From positions 682,001 through 746,000 of the forward strand of contig OY730440.1 in the NCBI GenBank assembly GCA_963422655.1: a DNA stretch of 64,000 nucleotides. The letters run 5' to 3'. The DNA is from CATQHS01 sp963422655 (GTDB lineage: Bacteria; Actinomycetota; Acidimicrobiia; Acidimicrobiales; Aldehydirespiratoraceae). The translations under genes were made by a program, and so were the position numbers. This document shows positions 1-9,069 of the stretch, in pieces. Each line of letters opens with the position of its first letter. Positions within the stretch are counted from its first letter, which is position 1. The notes beneath the pieces were generated by a model, which did no database searches, was not told the origin of the DNA, and saw nothing but the letters and a program-made list of their open reading frames with translations.

Positions 1-1396
1 CCACCGCCGGCCCCAGCGCTCCGCCACATAGGCGGCGGTGCCAGAGCCGCACGTCGGATCAAGCACAAGATCACCGGGATCCGTGGCCAACAACATGCAG
101 CGCTCAACTACCTTCGTGTTGGTCTGCACTACGTAGATCTTGTCGTCGGTGAAGTTCCCAGTCCCCGTGTCGTCCCAGAGGTTCGTCCGGACCTGGTAGG
201 GAAAATCGTCGATGAATCGGCGGTACTGGATACTGCTCTTCGCCACATGGATCCGGTTCGCGAAAGCGAGTCGACTCATCCCATCGGGATACGAGGCCTT
301 CCAGTGGTGATTCGGACCCGGCTGGTAGGTCTTGCCTTGATAGTCGAACGACTGGTCGCTGGACGCACCGCCCTGCGATTTCAGATCACCCGGCTTGTAG
401 ATGCGCGCACCGTCAGGTGGGTCGGCGGCAGACTCCGAGCGTTTGAGCCCACGACTCGTTCCATCCTCAAAATACAGCCAGCGGTAGCCCTGCCTATCGG
501 GCGCCTCAACCCACTGTGGCCGACTCTTCAGCTTGTCGATCTCCTTCGCGTACCAGAGGAGATAGTCACCGTTGCGAGGAAGAGCGGTTGACTGCGTGAA
601 GCCGCTCGTCGTCACGAACGAAATCAAGCTGACGAAGTTCTCAGCGCCGAAGACCTCATCGAGCACGGCGCGAACGAGGTGAACGTTTTGGTCACCGATC
701 TGTAGGAACACAGATCCACTCTCCGTAAGGAGATCGCGTGCGACCTGTAGCCGATCCCGTAGATAGGTCAGGTAGCTGTGGATCCCGAGTTCCCAGGTAT
801 CCCGAAACGCTTTGATCTGCTCCGCCTCGCGGGCAACTGCGTCGACCCTACCGTCCTTCACTTCCCGCTTTCTCGCCGAGACCTGCCAATTGGACCCGAA
901 CTTGATCCCGTAGGGAGGGTCCATGAAGATCATCTGGACCTTGCCCCGCAGCCGTTCCCTCTCCGCAAGACTCGCCATGACCTGGAGGCTGTCACCGAGG
1001 ATCATCCGGTTCGACCAGTTCGCGGAGTGCTTGTAGAACTCGACCAAGTCGAGTTCGCTTAGCCCATCGAACGTGTCGAACAGTGTGAGTTCTGGCTCGG
1101 CCTCCCCGGCTGCTGCCGTCTGTCTGAGGTTCTCAATCAGCACCCGTGGATCGATCTTCTCCTGGATATAGATCGGCGGGGCGTCGACTTGGAGGTCTTG
1201 CTCGTCAAGTAATTCCTTACCCTTCCAGACCAGCATCGGAGAGCGGAGTTCGCGTGGATAGGTGACCTCGACAGTGTCTTGAATGTCCGGTGCAACGAGG
1301 TCATGTGCATCGGCTGTAGGAAATGTTGGCTCTCGTCTCGTGATGAGTGATTGCGTCAACGGGTGTCGTGCCTTGCTGGGCCTTCTTTCGTGCCAC
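1..1396 (-). CDS. Type III-like DNA adenine methyltransferase (Mod), 3' end cut by window
   Basis: Site-specific SAM-dependent methyltransferase that would protect host DNA in partnership with the Res protein encoded just upstream. The reading frame begins at a GTG at 1396, ten bases after the res stop codon and behind a GGAGAA ribosome site, and is still open at base 1. The catalytic DPPY motif lies near residue 159 (DPPYGIKFGSNWQ) and the SAM-binding motif DPTCGSGT near residue 446, so the order is the beta class typical of Type III Mod proteins. At least 465 residues are inside the window. The res-mod order on one strand, with a very short gap, implies co-transcription. The specificity cannot be read from sequence. 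Confidence 0.9.
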
Positions 1397-1406
1397 TTGT
1401 GTTCTC

Positions 1407-4400
1407 CTACCTGACTGGTTCACCGATGATTGGAGCGTCTTCGTACAGCGCTTCGATGGCAGCTCCGATCCGTTCGGCAGCGTTCAGCATCGAATCGACC
1501 TCGATGTAGCCCCAGCGCCCAAACCCGCTGTGGTTGTTGACGGCGGTGCACCACTGGTCCCGGGCGGTCGCGGCCTTGGCTGCGGTCGGCCCAGGGCTCT
1601 TCTGCCCTCCCGACACCTCAATGATGAGTGTCCGAGGCACCGGGTCATCCTCGGGCTGTACCAGGCGCACGAGGAAGTCGGGCACGTAGCGGTGGCTTCG
1701 CCCTTTATGGACATAGGGGATGTCGAAGTCGAGGTGGTCGTTCTTGACGTACGATGCCACCTGGTCCGTGTCGTCCTCGAGGATGCCAGCAACGGTTTGC
1801 TCCCAGGTGTTGCCCTTGACGCCGTCGAGCACGACGTAGTTGACCGGTGACCTCTCGGTCTCCACGACGACCTTCCGGGTAAGGAACGAGACATCGTCGG
1901 TTGATCCAGAGCTGTCGAAGCGGCGGAACAGGGGAAGAAGGATCTCTCTCCGTGCGTCCGGGTAGCGAATGACCGCGTCGTAGACCGCTTCGGCTGCGAC
2001 AGCTTTGAGTTCGGCCAGGAGGAGAACGCCGGGTGGCGTGTCCGGTGCGAACGTCACCTTGGACTCGAACCATCGCCGGGTCACATCGAGGATCGCAGGG
2101 AAGAACCACGGCTTGAGCGCTCCGTCGTGACCCAGGAAAAAGCGTCGGAGAACTTCCGCGGCGACCTCGTAGATGATCCGCTGCGTGCGAACTTCCCGCA
2201 CGTGTTGCATGTCAATCTCGTCCATTGTCCCGATGACCCCACCAACCTCCACCCAGAGCGCGACGAGATCTCGGTCGAGGTGGAATTGTTTGGTGTCCTC
2301 GTGGTCGAACTCGATCGGTTCTTCCGGGACTTCGACGCGATAACCATCGAGCTTGGGGAAGCTGATGCGGAGGTCGTATCGGTCCAGCAAGGCACGCACT
2401 TCGATGGCGGGTGAGGCTGGCTTCGGCGCGGCAATCGTACGGTCAGTGGGTATGAAGGCGAATGGGACTCCGTACACCTCGGCGTACTCCGGTTCGAACT
2501 TACCCTCAGCGTTCGCTTCGTAGCTACGCCGTCGCAGGCCTCGACCGACGACTTGCTCACACAGAAGCTGACTACCGAACCGCCGGATCCCGAGAACGTG
2601 CGTGACGGTGTTCGCATCCCACCCTTCGGTGAGCATCGACACGCTCGCAACGCAGCGTACGGTTTCTCCGAGTTTGCCCTTCTTACCGACTGTGTTCATC
2701 ACCTCGCGGAGGATGTCCTCGTCAGTGAGCTTCTCGACGTCGGCTCCGGGGTTGCGCTGCCGGTGCTCGCTTTTGAAGGTGTCGATCTCTCTGGATGCTG
2801 CGTCTTTGAAGTCCTTCTTGAGCGCCTCGCCGGACTCCAGCTGCGCGGAGTCAACGATGATCGTGGGTGGACGCGCCAGCCAAGTATCATCCGAGACGTT
2901 TGACAGCAGTTCGAGGTTGCCCTTGCGGAGTACGACGTTGCCGTCTGGTAGCTCGACCTCTTGGCCTGCGATCCAGTCGAACACGAGTTTTGAGACGATG
3001 GTGTTGGGGCAGACCACGATCATCACCGGTGGAGGTTCGCCGTGGGGCCGGAGATCTCGCTCCCATGCCCGGAACCGCTTCTCGTAACTTCGGTAGAGAG
3101 ACTCCAGCGCTCCCTGCAGTTCCTTTGGCGGTACCCAGCTCGAGTCCGACTCTGCGCGCCTGTTTGCTCGCTTAGGTAGCTGGTCGCCGACGTGGTCCCA
3201 GAGCCGGAGATAGGTAGGTTGCTCCGTGCTCGCCACATCGTCGTCAACCGGCACCCTCGGGACCTTCACGATGCCGGACTCGATGGCATCCATAAGTGAG
3301 AAGTCGCTCACCGCCCAGGGGAAGATGTAGCCCTCCTGGTAGCCCGAGCCGCCGAGGTAGTAGGGCGTAGCCGAGAGGTCGTAGATGGTCTTGACGCCGA
3401 CGCGCCTGGTCACCGCTTCGAGACCTCGAAACCAAACCCGGGCCCCCTCGTTGCGCTCCCTCGTCTCTTTGTCGGGCTTGTCAGAGTCGAGCGGTTTGTC
3501 CTGGTAGCAGTGGTGCGCCTCATCGTTCAGGACAAGGATCTCCCCCTTGCCGCGGCTCGATAGGTCGCGCATCACCCGGTCGACAACGTCCTCATCGGTC
3601 TCGAGAAACGGATCGGAGTCCGTACCAGACGTCAGCAAGAGTCGCGTGTTCTTGGCGACGCCCTGCATCTCCTTTGCCGTCTTCGGCAGGAACGTTTGGT
3701 AGTTCGTGATCACGATCGCTGCATCGTCCAACAGCGACCGCAGGTCATGTGGGACGAGGTCACGCAAGTCGTAGTAGTTGGCCTCGTCGTGCGGGAAGAG
3801 CACTCGAAGCCGATCCCGGATCGTGATTCCGGGTGCCACCACAAGGAATCGGCTCGTGAAACGGCGATCGCGCGGGCTGTGTGCCTTGTTGCAGGTCTGC
3901 CATGCGATGAGCATGCACATGACGATGGTCTTGCCAGTACCGGTGGCCATCTTGAGGGCGACTCTCGGCAGACCGTTGTTGTGCTCATCGTTCTCCGGTT
4001 CGATCCGCGCCCGGAAGTCCGGCTCACCACGACGTCCAGCGACCTCGGCCAGGTAGATCGCTGTCTCAACTGCTTCTCGCTGACAGAAGAGGACCTGTTC
4101 GTCCCGCGTCTCGTCAGCCCAATGCTCCATCAGCTTTCGGCTGATAGGTGTCACACCGACGTAGCCGCGCGCCCGCCAGAGCTCCACACGCTGCCTGATG
4201 TCGTTGATCAGGCTGTTCTGCTCCCTGCGTTCGCCCGTCATATCGAAGAGCTCAAACGCCTCTTGCTGGGCCTGCTCGGCAGGGTCGATCCTCCGTCGAC
4301 CGCGCTTTTTGCGCGATGGCGGTACAGGAATAAAGGACTCGCTTGGACGTCTCCCCGGCTTGACTTCGCCAGTGGGTCCTTTCGGCCCCAGCACGAAGTG

Positions 4401-4454
4401 CGCCTCTGGTGCCTCGTACGGCGAGTTCAGAATCGGGTTCCTCAGCGCGTCCAT
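1407..4454 (-). CDS. Type III-like restriction helicase/endonuclease (Res, BPTD_3080-like)
   Basis: Large superfamily 2 helicase-nuclease, the restriction partner of the adjacent methyltransferase. From the chosen ATG at 4454 it has 1015 residues. It opens with NPILNSPYEAPEAHF, the conserved N-terminus I associate with this family, which is why I prefer this start over the ATG at 4523. Walker A ATGTGKT is near residue 172, followed by the DEAH-type box NDEAHHCYQDKP and motif III SATPYYLGGSG; helicase motif VI lies in EQVVGRGLRRRSY. The C-terminal region (PDFLVRL then LIIEVSGG) has the acidic/lysine-poor look of a PD-(D/E)XK-like fold but I cannot prove the nuclease site. The start overlaps the stop of a small upstream frame (TGATG). 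Confidence 0.9.
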   Translation of the reverse strand: MDALRNPILNSPYEAPEAHFVLGPKGPTGEVKPGRRPSESFIPVPPSRKKRGRRRIDPAEQAQQEAFELFDMTGERREQNSLINDIRQRVELWRARGYVGVTPISRKLMEHWADETRDEQVLFCQREAVETAIYLAEVAGRRGEPDFRARIEPENDEHNNGLPRVALKMATGTGKTIVMCMLIAWQTCNKAHSPRDRRFTSRFLVVAPGITIRDRLRVLFPHDEANYYDLRDLVPHDLRSLLDDAAIVITNYQTFLPKTAKEMQGVAKNTRLLLTSGTDSDPFLETDEDVVDRVMRDLSSRGKGEILVLNDEAHHCYQDKPLDSDKPDKETRERNEGARVWFRGLEAVTRRVGVKTIYDLSATPYYLGGSGYQEGYIFPWAVSDFSLMDAIESGIVKVPRVPVDDDVASTEQPTYLRLWDHVGDQLPKRANRRAESDSSWVPPKELQGALESLYRSYEKRFRAWERDLRPHGEPPPVMIVVCPNTIVSKLVFDWIAGQEVELPDGNVVLRKGNLELLSNVSDDTWLARPPTIIVDSAQLESGEALKKDFKDAASREIDTFKSEHRQRNPGADVEKLTDEDILREVMNTVGKKGKLGETVRCVASVSMLTEGWDANTVTHVLGIRRFGSQLLCEQVVGRGLRRRSYEANAEGKFEPEYAEVYGVPFAFIPTDRTIAAPKPASPAIEVRALLDRYDLRISFPKLDGYRVEVPEEPIEFDHEDTKQFHLDRDLVALWVEVGGVIGTMDEIDMQHVREVRTQRIIYEVAAEVLRRFFLGHDGALKPWFFPAILDVTRRWFESKVTFAPDTPPGVLLLAELKAVAAEAVYDAVIRYPDARREILLPLFRRFDSSGSTDDVSFLTRKVVVETERSPVNYVVLDGVKGNTWEQTVAGILEDDTDQVASYVKNDHLDFDIPYVHKGRSHRYVPDFLVRLVQPEDDPVPRTLIIEVSGGQKSPGPTAAKAATARDQWCTAVNNHSGFGRWGYIEVDSMLNAAERIGAAIEALYEDAPIIGEPVR

Positions 4455-4696
4455 CAGATCTCGAGCGTCATCGGTCCCGCAGGCCTCGACACCTCGATCA
4501 TCTGGCCCCTCCCGGTACTGCACCGCAGGTCAACATTCACTTGATCGTAGGTTGTCCCTGTGACGTCGGCCGGGAACTCAGCGAAATCGGTCTTCCGCCA
4601 CCGCTTCAATCGGCTATCCGCACGGCTGACATCGCCCACATCCCCCGTCAGCTCGGTTCGAGTGTGAGCCGCCTGCCACGGGCCCGTTCGCCCCAC
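4454..4696 (-). CDS. Possible small protein upstream of res, function unknown
   Basis: An 80-codon frame whose TGA stop overlaps the likely res start codon (TGATG), the arrangement expected for translational coupling. Its last 35 residues (YDQVNVDLRCSTGRG... to MTLEI) look like alternating beta-strand sequence rather than random translation, whereas the first 40 residues are arginine-rich and less convincing. It has no motif I recognise. It could be a short partner of the restriction system, the tail of a gene truncated at the junction with the decayed XhoI-like system, or a chance frame. Confidence 0.3.
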   Translation of the reverse strand: MGRTGPWQAAHTRTELTGDVGDVSRADSRLKRWRKTDFAEFPADVTGTTYDQVNVDLRCSTGRGQMIEVSRPAGPMTLEI

Positions 4697-4791
4697 ACCA
4701 GGTAGCGAAGTCCCGTCTCACGGGGAGAACAACCGCTATCGGCACCAAACCCAGATCGCCCTCGCTAAGAGCGATGGGGACCGGTCCTTCA

Positions 4792-5527
4792 TCAGCCCGC
4801 CACCGCTAGGACATGCTGGCAGCGGCCCCAGAGTTGAGCGGCGAAGCCGTTGAAGGACAGCCACTCACTCGGGTACTCGTAGGCTTCGTGACCGCTGGTG
4901 ATAGCCACGCAAGCGGCGTCGAGCATCCGTTCCTGGTCGAGCCGCTGGAACGCGGTGACGTACCGCTCGGCGTAGCTCATCGGGTCGAAATTCGGGATCG
5001 ACCTTCATCCCCTCCGGAACGGTCTTGGCGCTGAGCAGGTGCTTCGGTTCGGTGGTCTTCTTCGTTTCCTCGACGATCATGAGGTAACCGACCCACGGCC
5101 GGAGGCCAGAGATCAGGAGCCCACGCTCGTGGGACTTCCAGACGTCAGCCACCTGGCCGATGGCCTCCTCAACGCGGTTGTTGAAGTTGTTGGCCAGGCT
5201 CGACCCCTGCGACTTCGCCTCGACGATGGCGAGGGCGAGGCCCTTGTACTGAAGCACGACATCCCATGACTTCGTCTCACGGTAGAAGTCGGGGAGGTAC
5301 ATCGTGTTGCTCGGAGCGGGATCGGGCTCGATGCCAGCGTCCTCAACGACCTGCCTGATGAGCGCCTCGAACGGCGACATGTGCTTGCCCGCCCGGACCG
5401 AGCCGCTGGTGCCGCCATCGCTTCGTCCAGCGAGGCTGGCCGCGGCCTGCTGGTTCGTTTTGATCGTCCAAAAGTCGTGGATGGCAGCTGCGAACGCTTC
5501 TTCGTAGTCCGGGACGACTGGGGCCAT
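4792..5527 (-). pseudogene. PaeR7I/XhoI-family Type II restriction endonuclease, frameshifted
   Basis: The frame from ATG 5527 encodes a protein beginning MAPVVPDYEEAF that contains the family core: FYRETKSWDVV, LAIVEAKSQGSSLANNFNNR and the GYLMIVEE segment (PD-(D/E)XK-type catalytic region, acidic residues then EAK). Near 4988-4990 an AAA run on the plus strand appears to hold one extra base; removing it joins VDPEF directly to DPMSYAERYVTAFQRL, the conserved C-terminal block, which continues in another frame to the stop at 4792. The rejoined length is about 245 residues, matching PaeR7I-class enzymes (CTCGAG specificity in the known members). It starts on the stop of the preceding methylase remnant (TGATG). 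A sequencing error is the alternative to true inactivation, but the damaged methylase next door argues for decay. Confidence 0.75.
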
Positions 5528-6629
5528 CAGGGCGCCGTGGGCAAGGCAAGAAGGCGGCTCTCGGGGTCGACTCCATAAAGCGGCCAGGCGGCTGCTGAGG
5601 CAGCGGCCCGGTCACGGGCCCGGAAAGCCGCCCGGAGGTCGCGAAGTTCTCTTCTAGGTAAGCGACGAGCTTCAGGTCATGTGGAGACCCGGCGGGCCAA
5701 TGTGCGCCCCCGGCGAACCACGTTGGCAACTCGGCAGCTTCGAATGAGGCGCTCGCTTCCGGCATAGGCTCATCGGGGTCCGAGAGCCAACCCGCAACGG
5801 TCTTGGCGTCGTTCGGCCCGAATGATGCGGTTGTGTCGACGACCCTCGCGGGGCCCTGGAGTCCCTTGCGCATCACGGTGATGGCGGGATAGGCAGCAAC
5901 TGGATCCTCGAAGGCGTCGATGTCGTGAAGGACGAGGACACTGTCAACGGAATAGCTCTCGGCTACGAGAGATCGCAGGTGGGTGCCGTACTGGTTTCGC
6001 ATCCAGCGATCGGCGCAGATGAAGGCGAGCCGTCCATCGGGAGCGAGTAGCGAGAGCCCTCGCTCGAAGAAGCCGACGAAGATGTCAGCCCGTCCCCGCA
6101 TGGTGGGCAGCTCTCGCCGGTAGGCGTCGCTCACCTCATTGGGGACATCCTCAAGACGGATGTAGGGCGGGTTGCCGACGACGAAGTCGGCTTCGAGGTC
6201 GCCGTGGTCGGCGAGGAGAAAGTCGTCGGTCTGGACCCATTGCCCAGAGAGGCGCTCAGCAACATCGATCAGCTCGCCCAGCTCGAGCAGTTTGTCCATT
6301 ACGGCCTTGCGGGTGCGCTCGGCGTTGTGCTCTAGCAGGTCGAAGCCGTGGATGGCGCCGCCCAGATCTCGAAGTCGGCGTCCGTGGCGCAAGCACGATT
6401 CCGCCAGCCGTTCGACGATCGCGACGATGAAGGCGCCGGAGCCGCACGAGGGCTCGACGATCACAGAGGTGCCGAGGTCCTCGTCAGCCCGGTATCCCAT
6501 GAGGTCAAGGATCAACTCGACGACCCATCGACGGGTGAACACCTCTCCGTGCTCGCCGCCAGGGTCAGGCGTCCAACTCGGCCTCTCCGTGGCTACATCC
6601 CTCAACGCCAGCTGCGAAGCCCGGCTCAC
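5527..6629 (-). pseudogene. XhoI-type N6-adenine methyltransferase with internal deletion
   Basis: Residues 1-329 from ATG 6629 match the N-terminal catalytic part of the gamma-class methylases that accompany PaeR7I/XhoI enzymes: FTRRWVVELILDLMGY, motif I EPSCGSGAFIVAI (residues 59-71) and the catalytic NPPY at 153-156, then the conserved ADRWMRNQYG. Homology stops abruptly after LVAYLEENF near 5643. A different frame then gives an arginine- and alanine-rich tail ending WPLYGV...LLALPTAP, which resembles the natural C-terminus of such methylases, and runs to the TGA at 5527. About 200 residues, including the target recognition domain, are therefore missing and the tail is out of frame. The enzyme should be inactive. 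Loss of both halves of the system would be expected, since an endonuclease alone would be lethal. Confidence 0.7.
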
Positions 6630-6738
6630 TTGGCCTTCTCCACCGGATCCAAACTACAGCACTGTGATCCCATACGCCGGAACGCTACTGATCTCATGTG
6701 ACATGCCCCGAGCTCGCTCCTGGCCCGCCCGATCGCCT

Positions 6739-6822
6739 CTCGGCCATCTCTCTGCCGATCTCGGCCATCTCTCTGCCGATCTCGGCCATCTCTCTGCCGA
6801 TCTCGGCCATCTCTCTGCCGAT
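6739..6822. repeat. Four perfect 21-bp tandem direct repeats
   Basis: Four uninterrupted copies of a 21-bp unit starting CTCGGCCATC and ending TGCCGAT occupy this span, with a partial fifth unit (CTCG) after it. The array sits about 110 bp upstream of the start of the decayed leftward methylase gene. It is a multiple of three and would read as repeated REMAEIG on the minus strand, but no convincing gene contains it. It could be an operator array, a replication iteron or a neutral minisatellite. Confidence 0.9.
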
Positions 6823-6826
6823 CTCG

Positions 6827-7224
6827 CTACGAACCAATATCAGGCACTGCGACGCGGACGCCTCTGAAGCACGCTCGTCTACCTCCGGCGGCTCACAACC
6901 GGCAGGGGCACGACCGAGGAGGAGAACCGAGAGGTCGTGCTTAACCTCACCAAACTGGTCACTCGGCTGTCGGCCATGCCTCACCCGAAGACCGCGGCCG
7001 GGTGCATGAGGCAGCCCAGCTCGAGGTCCGCCCAACCACGACAACGGCCGAGCCCGACTCTCGGTTACACCGAGGGGCTAGCGACTGGTGTCGGAGGCGA
7101 CTGAAACCCAAGTACACGCGAACCCGGGACGACCGGGGTCCTCACCGCGTGACCTGAAGTGCCTGGTCACAGGTCAACGACCGCAGTCCGGGCGCCCATG
7201 GGTGTCTACGACTCCATTAGACGA
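6827..7224. other. Intergenic stretch without a recognisable gene
   Basis: About 400 bp between the tandem repeats and the promoter region of the VapBC-like pair. Short frames exist on both strands but none has a family motif or a ribosome site. The plus-strand segment around 6900-7000 reads TEEENREVVLNLTKLVTRLSAMPH and might be a gene fragment; I cannot identify it. Confidence 0.5.
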
Positions 7225-7251
7225 TATCATAAGCTATCAATAGAGGTGTTC

Positions 7252-7473
7252 ATGACCGACATCTTGATCCGAGATATCTCAGACGAGGTCCTCGCCGCAA
7301 TCGACGCGAAAGCAAAGCGAGTTGGACTCTCGCGCAGCGAGTACCTCCGTCGAACACTGGAGCGCGAACGTTCGATCGACGCTGGCCGGGTCGGCCTTGA
7401 CCAGCTCCGCCAGGTCGCTCTGCTCGCTGAAGACCTAGATGACCCCGACATCATGTCCGGTGCATGGTTGTGA
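7252..7473 (+). CDS. VapB/FitA-like ribbon-helix-helix antitoxin
   Basis: Antitoxin of 73 residues that should bind DNA as a ribbon-helix-helix dimer and neutralise the PIN toxin encoded next. The N-terminus MTDILIRDISDEVLAAIDAK with the following LSRSEYLRRTLERE matches the FitA/VapB arc-like class. I chose ATG 7252 because GAGGTG lies 6 bases upstream; the frame is open further upstream to 7159 but that extension has no family resemblance. The gene overlaps the toxin gene by ten bases. The AT-rich stretch at 7216-7242, with the inverted GATATC/ATAAGCTAT segment, is the likely self-repressed promoter. Confidence 0.85.
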   Translation: MTDILIRDISDEVLAAIDAKAKRVGLSRSEYLRRTLERERSIDAGRVGLDQLRQVALLAEDLDDPDIMSGAWL

Positions 7474-7898
7474 CGACTTGGCTCATAGACAAGTCCGCGA
7501 TCAACCGACTCCACCTCGCTCAGGACGCAATCGGATGGGCACAACGGATTGAACGGGGCCTGATCCGCATCAGCACCGTGACCCGGCTCGAGGTGGGCTA
7601 CTCGGCTCGATCCGCCACCGATCACCGCACCCTCGTTTCCGACCCGCCACTTGCATTGATGCCCGTGGAATACCTGACTCCCAAAATCGAGGACCGTGCG
7701 GTCGAGATCCAATCGGTTCTGGCCGCGAGCGGCCAGCATCGAGCTCCATCGATTCCTGACCTGCTCATTGCCGCCACCGCCGAACTCACCGAACTGACCG
7801 TGCTACATGTTGACAAGGACTTCGACCTGATCGCGGAAATAACCGGCCAAGCGGTCGAACGCCTAGACGCTGGGCCGCCGACCAGCACCGCCCGGTAA
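7464..7898 (+). CDS. VapC-like PIN-domain ribonuclease toxin
   Basis: PIN-domain toxin of about 144 residues, expected to cleave RNA when freed from its antitoxin. The acidic PIN residues are visible: D near the N-terminus in TTWLIDKSAINRL, E in ISTVTRLEVGYSA, D in IPDLLIAATAEL and D in VLHVDKDFDLIAEITGQ. The start may be ATG 7464 or the GTG three codons later; either overlaps the antitoxin stop. The frame is complete and free of indels, unlike most other toxins in this window, so this is one of two toxin-antitoxin pairs here that look fully functional. Confidence 0.88.
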   Translation: MVVTTWLIDKSAINRLHLAQDAIGWAQRIERGLIRISTVTRLEVGYSARSATDHRTLVSDPPLALMPVEYLTPKIEDRAVEIQSVLAASGQHRAPSIPDLLIAATAELTELTVLHVDKDFDLIAEITGQAVERLDAGPPTSTAR

Positions 7899-7984
7899 TG
7901 CAAACACCCAGGTGGCCGCCAGCAGGTTTGCGTGGAGTCGGCTGGGGACTCGAACCCCCACGCCCATATGCGGGACGGCATCGG

Positions 7985-8330
7985 TCGGAACGCGGAGCGT
8001 TTCGACGTTGCGTTCGGCGAGGGCGAGGGCGATCCATTTGCGCATCCTCGGGCGCTGGGTGAGGACGTCGCAGAGTCGTCGATAAACACCGGACAGAGGA
8101 TGACATCGAAGGTTGCCGATCCGCTAAGCCAGGCCTGCACGATCCGATGCGCCGGACCGGTGTGGATGGCGACCGACATCCACGTGGGCGTCCAACACCC
8201 GCATGCAGACTCCGGTTCAGCTGGCGCGTCGACGCCTCCGCACGGCGTGAACCTCTTCGACCGCGAGATCCATTGCGTCGTCTTCGGACAGGTCATCGTT
8301 GGCGGCAGCGTTCACCAAACTGGGCTTTTC
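7985..8330 (-). pseudogene. Decayed PIN-toxin/antitoxin pair
   Basis: On the minus strand three frames must be combined. Around 8230-8325 one frame reads LVNAAANDDLSEDDAMDLAVEEVHAVRR, which looks like the end of a small antitoxin. It is followed by pieces of a PIN-type toxin: a start like MRVLDAHVDVG, then AHRIVQAWLSGSATFDVILCPVF in a second frame, then LCDVLTQRPRMRKWIALA in a third. These segments follow the order of PIN proteins of the COG1569 type (variable start, PHRIVQAW, SP-x-LL-x-EL-x-EVL, RPR). At least two frameshifts separate them, so no full toxin can be made. Assignment rests on short motifs only. Confidence 0.45.
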
Positions 8331-8478
8331 GATCGCCGCAGGGTTAGCGATGGTATTGGTGGGGCGAGTACAACCCTGAGTACACGCGCGCCGTGGCGCT
8401 CAGGGCCGGTCGCTGCCCAGCGTTTCGCCTGACCGCAGGTCCACAGCAAAGCCCACCTGCCTAGACTGCATGGGCACG

Positions 8479-8703
8479 ATGAACGTCTCGATCCCCGACC
8501 ATCTCAAGAGCTTCGTTGACAGCCAAGTCAGCGAAGGCAGCTACGGATCGACCAGCGAGTACGTCCGCGACCTGATCCGACGCGACCAAGACCGCCGCCA
8601 ACTGAGAGCCGCCCTCATCGAAGGGGCCCGCTCCCCCATCGCCGCCACAGCCGACGCCGCCTACTTCGCCTCACTACGAGACCGAGCCCACGCCAAAGCC
8701 TGA
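8479..8703 (+). CDS. parD: ParD-like antitoxin
   Basis: Antitoxin of 74 residues: MNVSIPDHLKSFVDSQVSEGSYGSTSEYVRDLIRRDQD is the standard ParD ribbon-helix-helix domain, followed by a disordered toxin-binding tail. The ATG at 8479 fits the family start better than the ATG at 8470. It would hold the adjacent ParE toxin in check and repress its own promoter; a TAGACT box at 8462 is a possible -10. Its toxin gene appears frameshifted, so this antitoxin may be an orphan. Confidence 0.85.
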   Translation: MNVSIPDHLKSFVDSQVSEGSYGSTSEYVRDLIRRDQDRRQLRAALIEGARSPIAATADAAYFASLRDRAHAKA

Positions 8704-8705
8704 CC

Positions 8706-9064
8706 CTGAAGAAACTCAACAAACATGCACGCTCGTCTCCGAGCCGTCACCGCGCTGATGTCGACGCCACATCAACCACTACCACAACAACGCCAGCCCT
8801 GAGATTGCCATTGACTTCATCTACGACCTCGAAGCAGCGATCTCCCACCTGACCCGATACCCCTTCAGCGGCTCTCTCCGGTTCGGCTACGAACTCGAGA
8901 TACCAGACCTGTGCAGCTGCTCTCTCACCAAGTTCCCCTACCTGATCTTCTACCTACCCGACGAAGACCACCTCGACATCTGGCGCATCCTCCACACCAA
9001 ACGCGACATCCCCGCCCACCTCCAACCCGACAGAAGCACCCCCGAAGGTTCTCGTTACCTTTAG
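8706..9064 (+). pseudogene. parE: ParE-like toxin, frameshifted near the N-terminus
   Basis: Directly after parD one frame reads LKKLNKHARSSPSRHRADVDA and a second, from about 8768, reads HINHYHNNASPEIAIDFIYDLEAAISHLTRYPFSG... then FPYLIFYLPDEDHLDIWRILHTKRDIPAHL, the complete ParE/RelE core and C-terminus, ending at TAG 9062-9064. In family members these segments are continuous (RADVDAHI), so one base is extra near 8765. No ATG precedes the first part in its frame. As written, no complete toxin is produced. Confidence 0.7.
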
Positions 9065-9069
9065 CTCTC

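Noticed and set aside
1347..1850. Long plus-strand frames opposite the res and mod genes
   Set aside because: They are antisense to strongly conserved coding sequence and lack family motifs.
7925..7985. tRNA-like 3' end on the minus strand (GGTTCGAGTCCCC)
   Set aside because: The T-arm-like hairpin has a mismatch, no matching acceptor 5' strand, D-arm or anticodon arm is present, and CCA is misplaced. It lies within the decayed PIN region.
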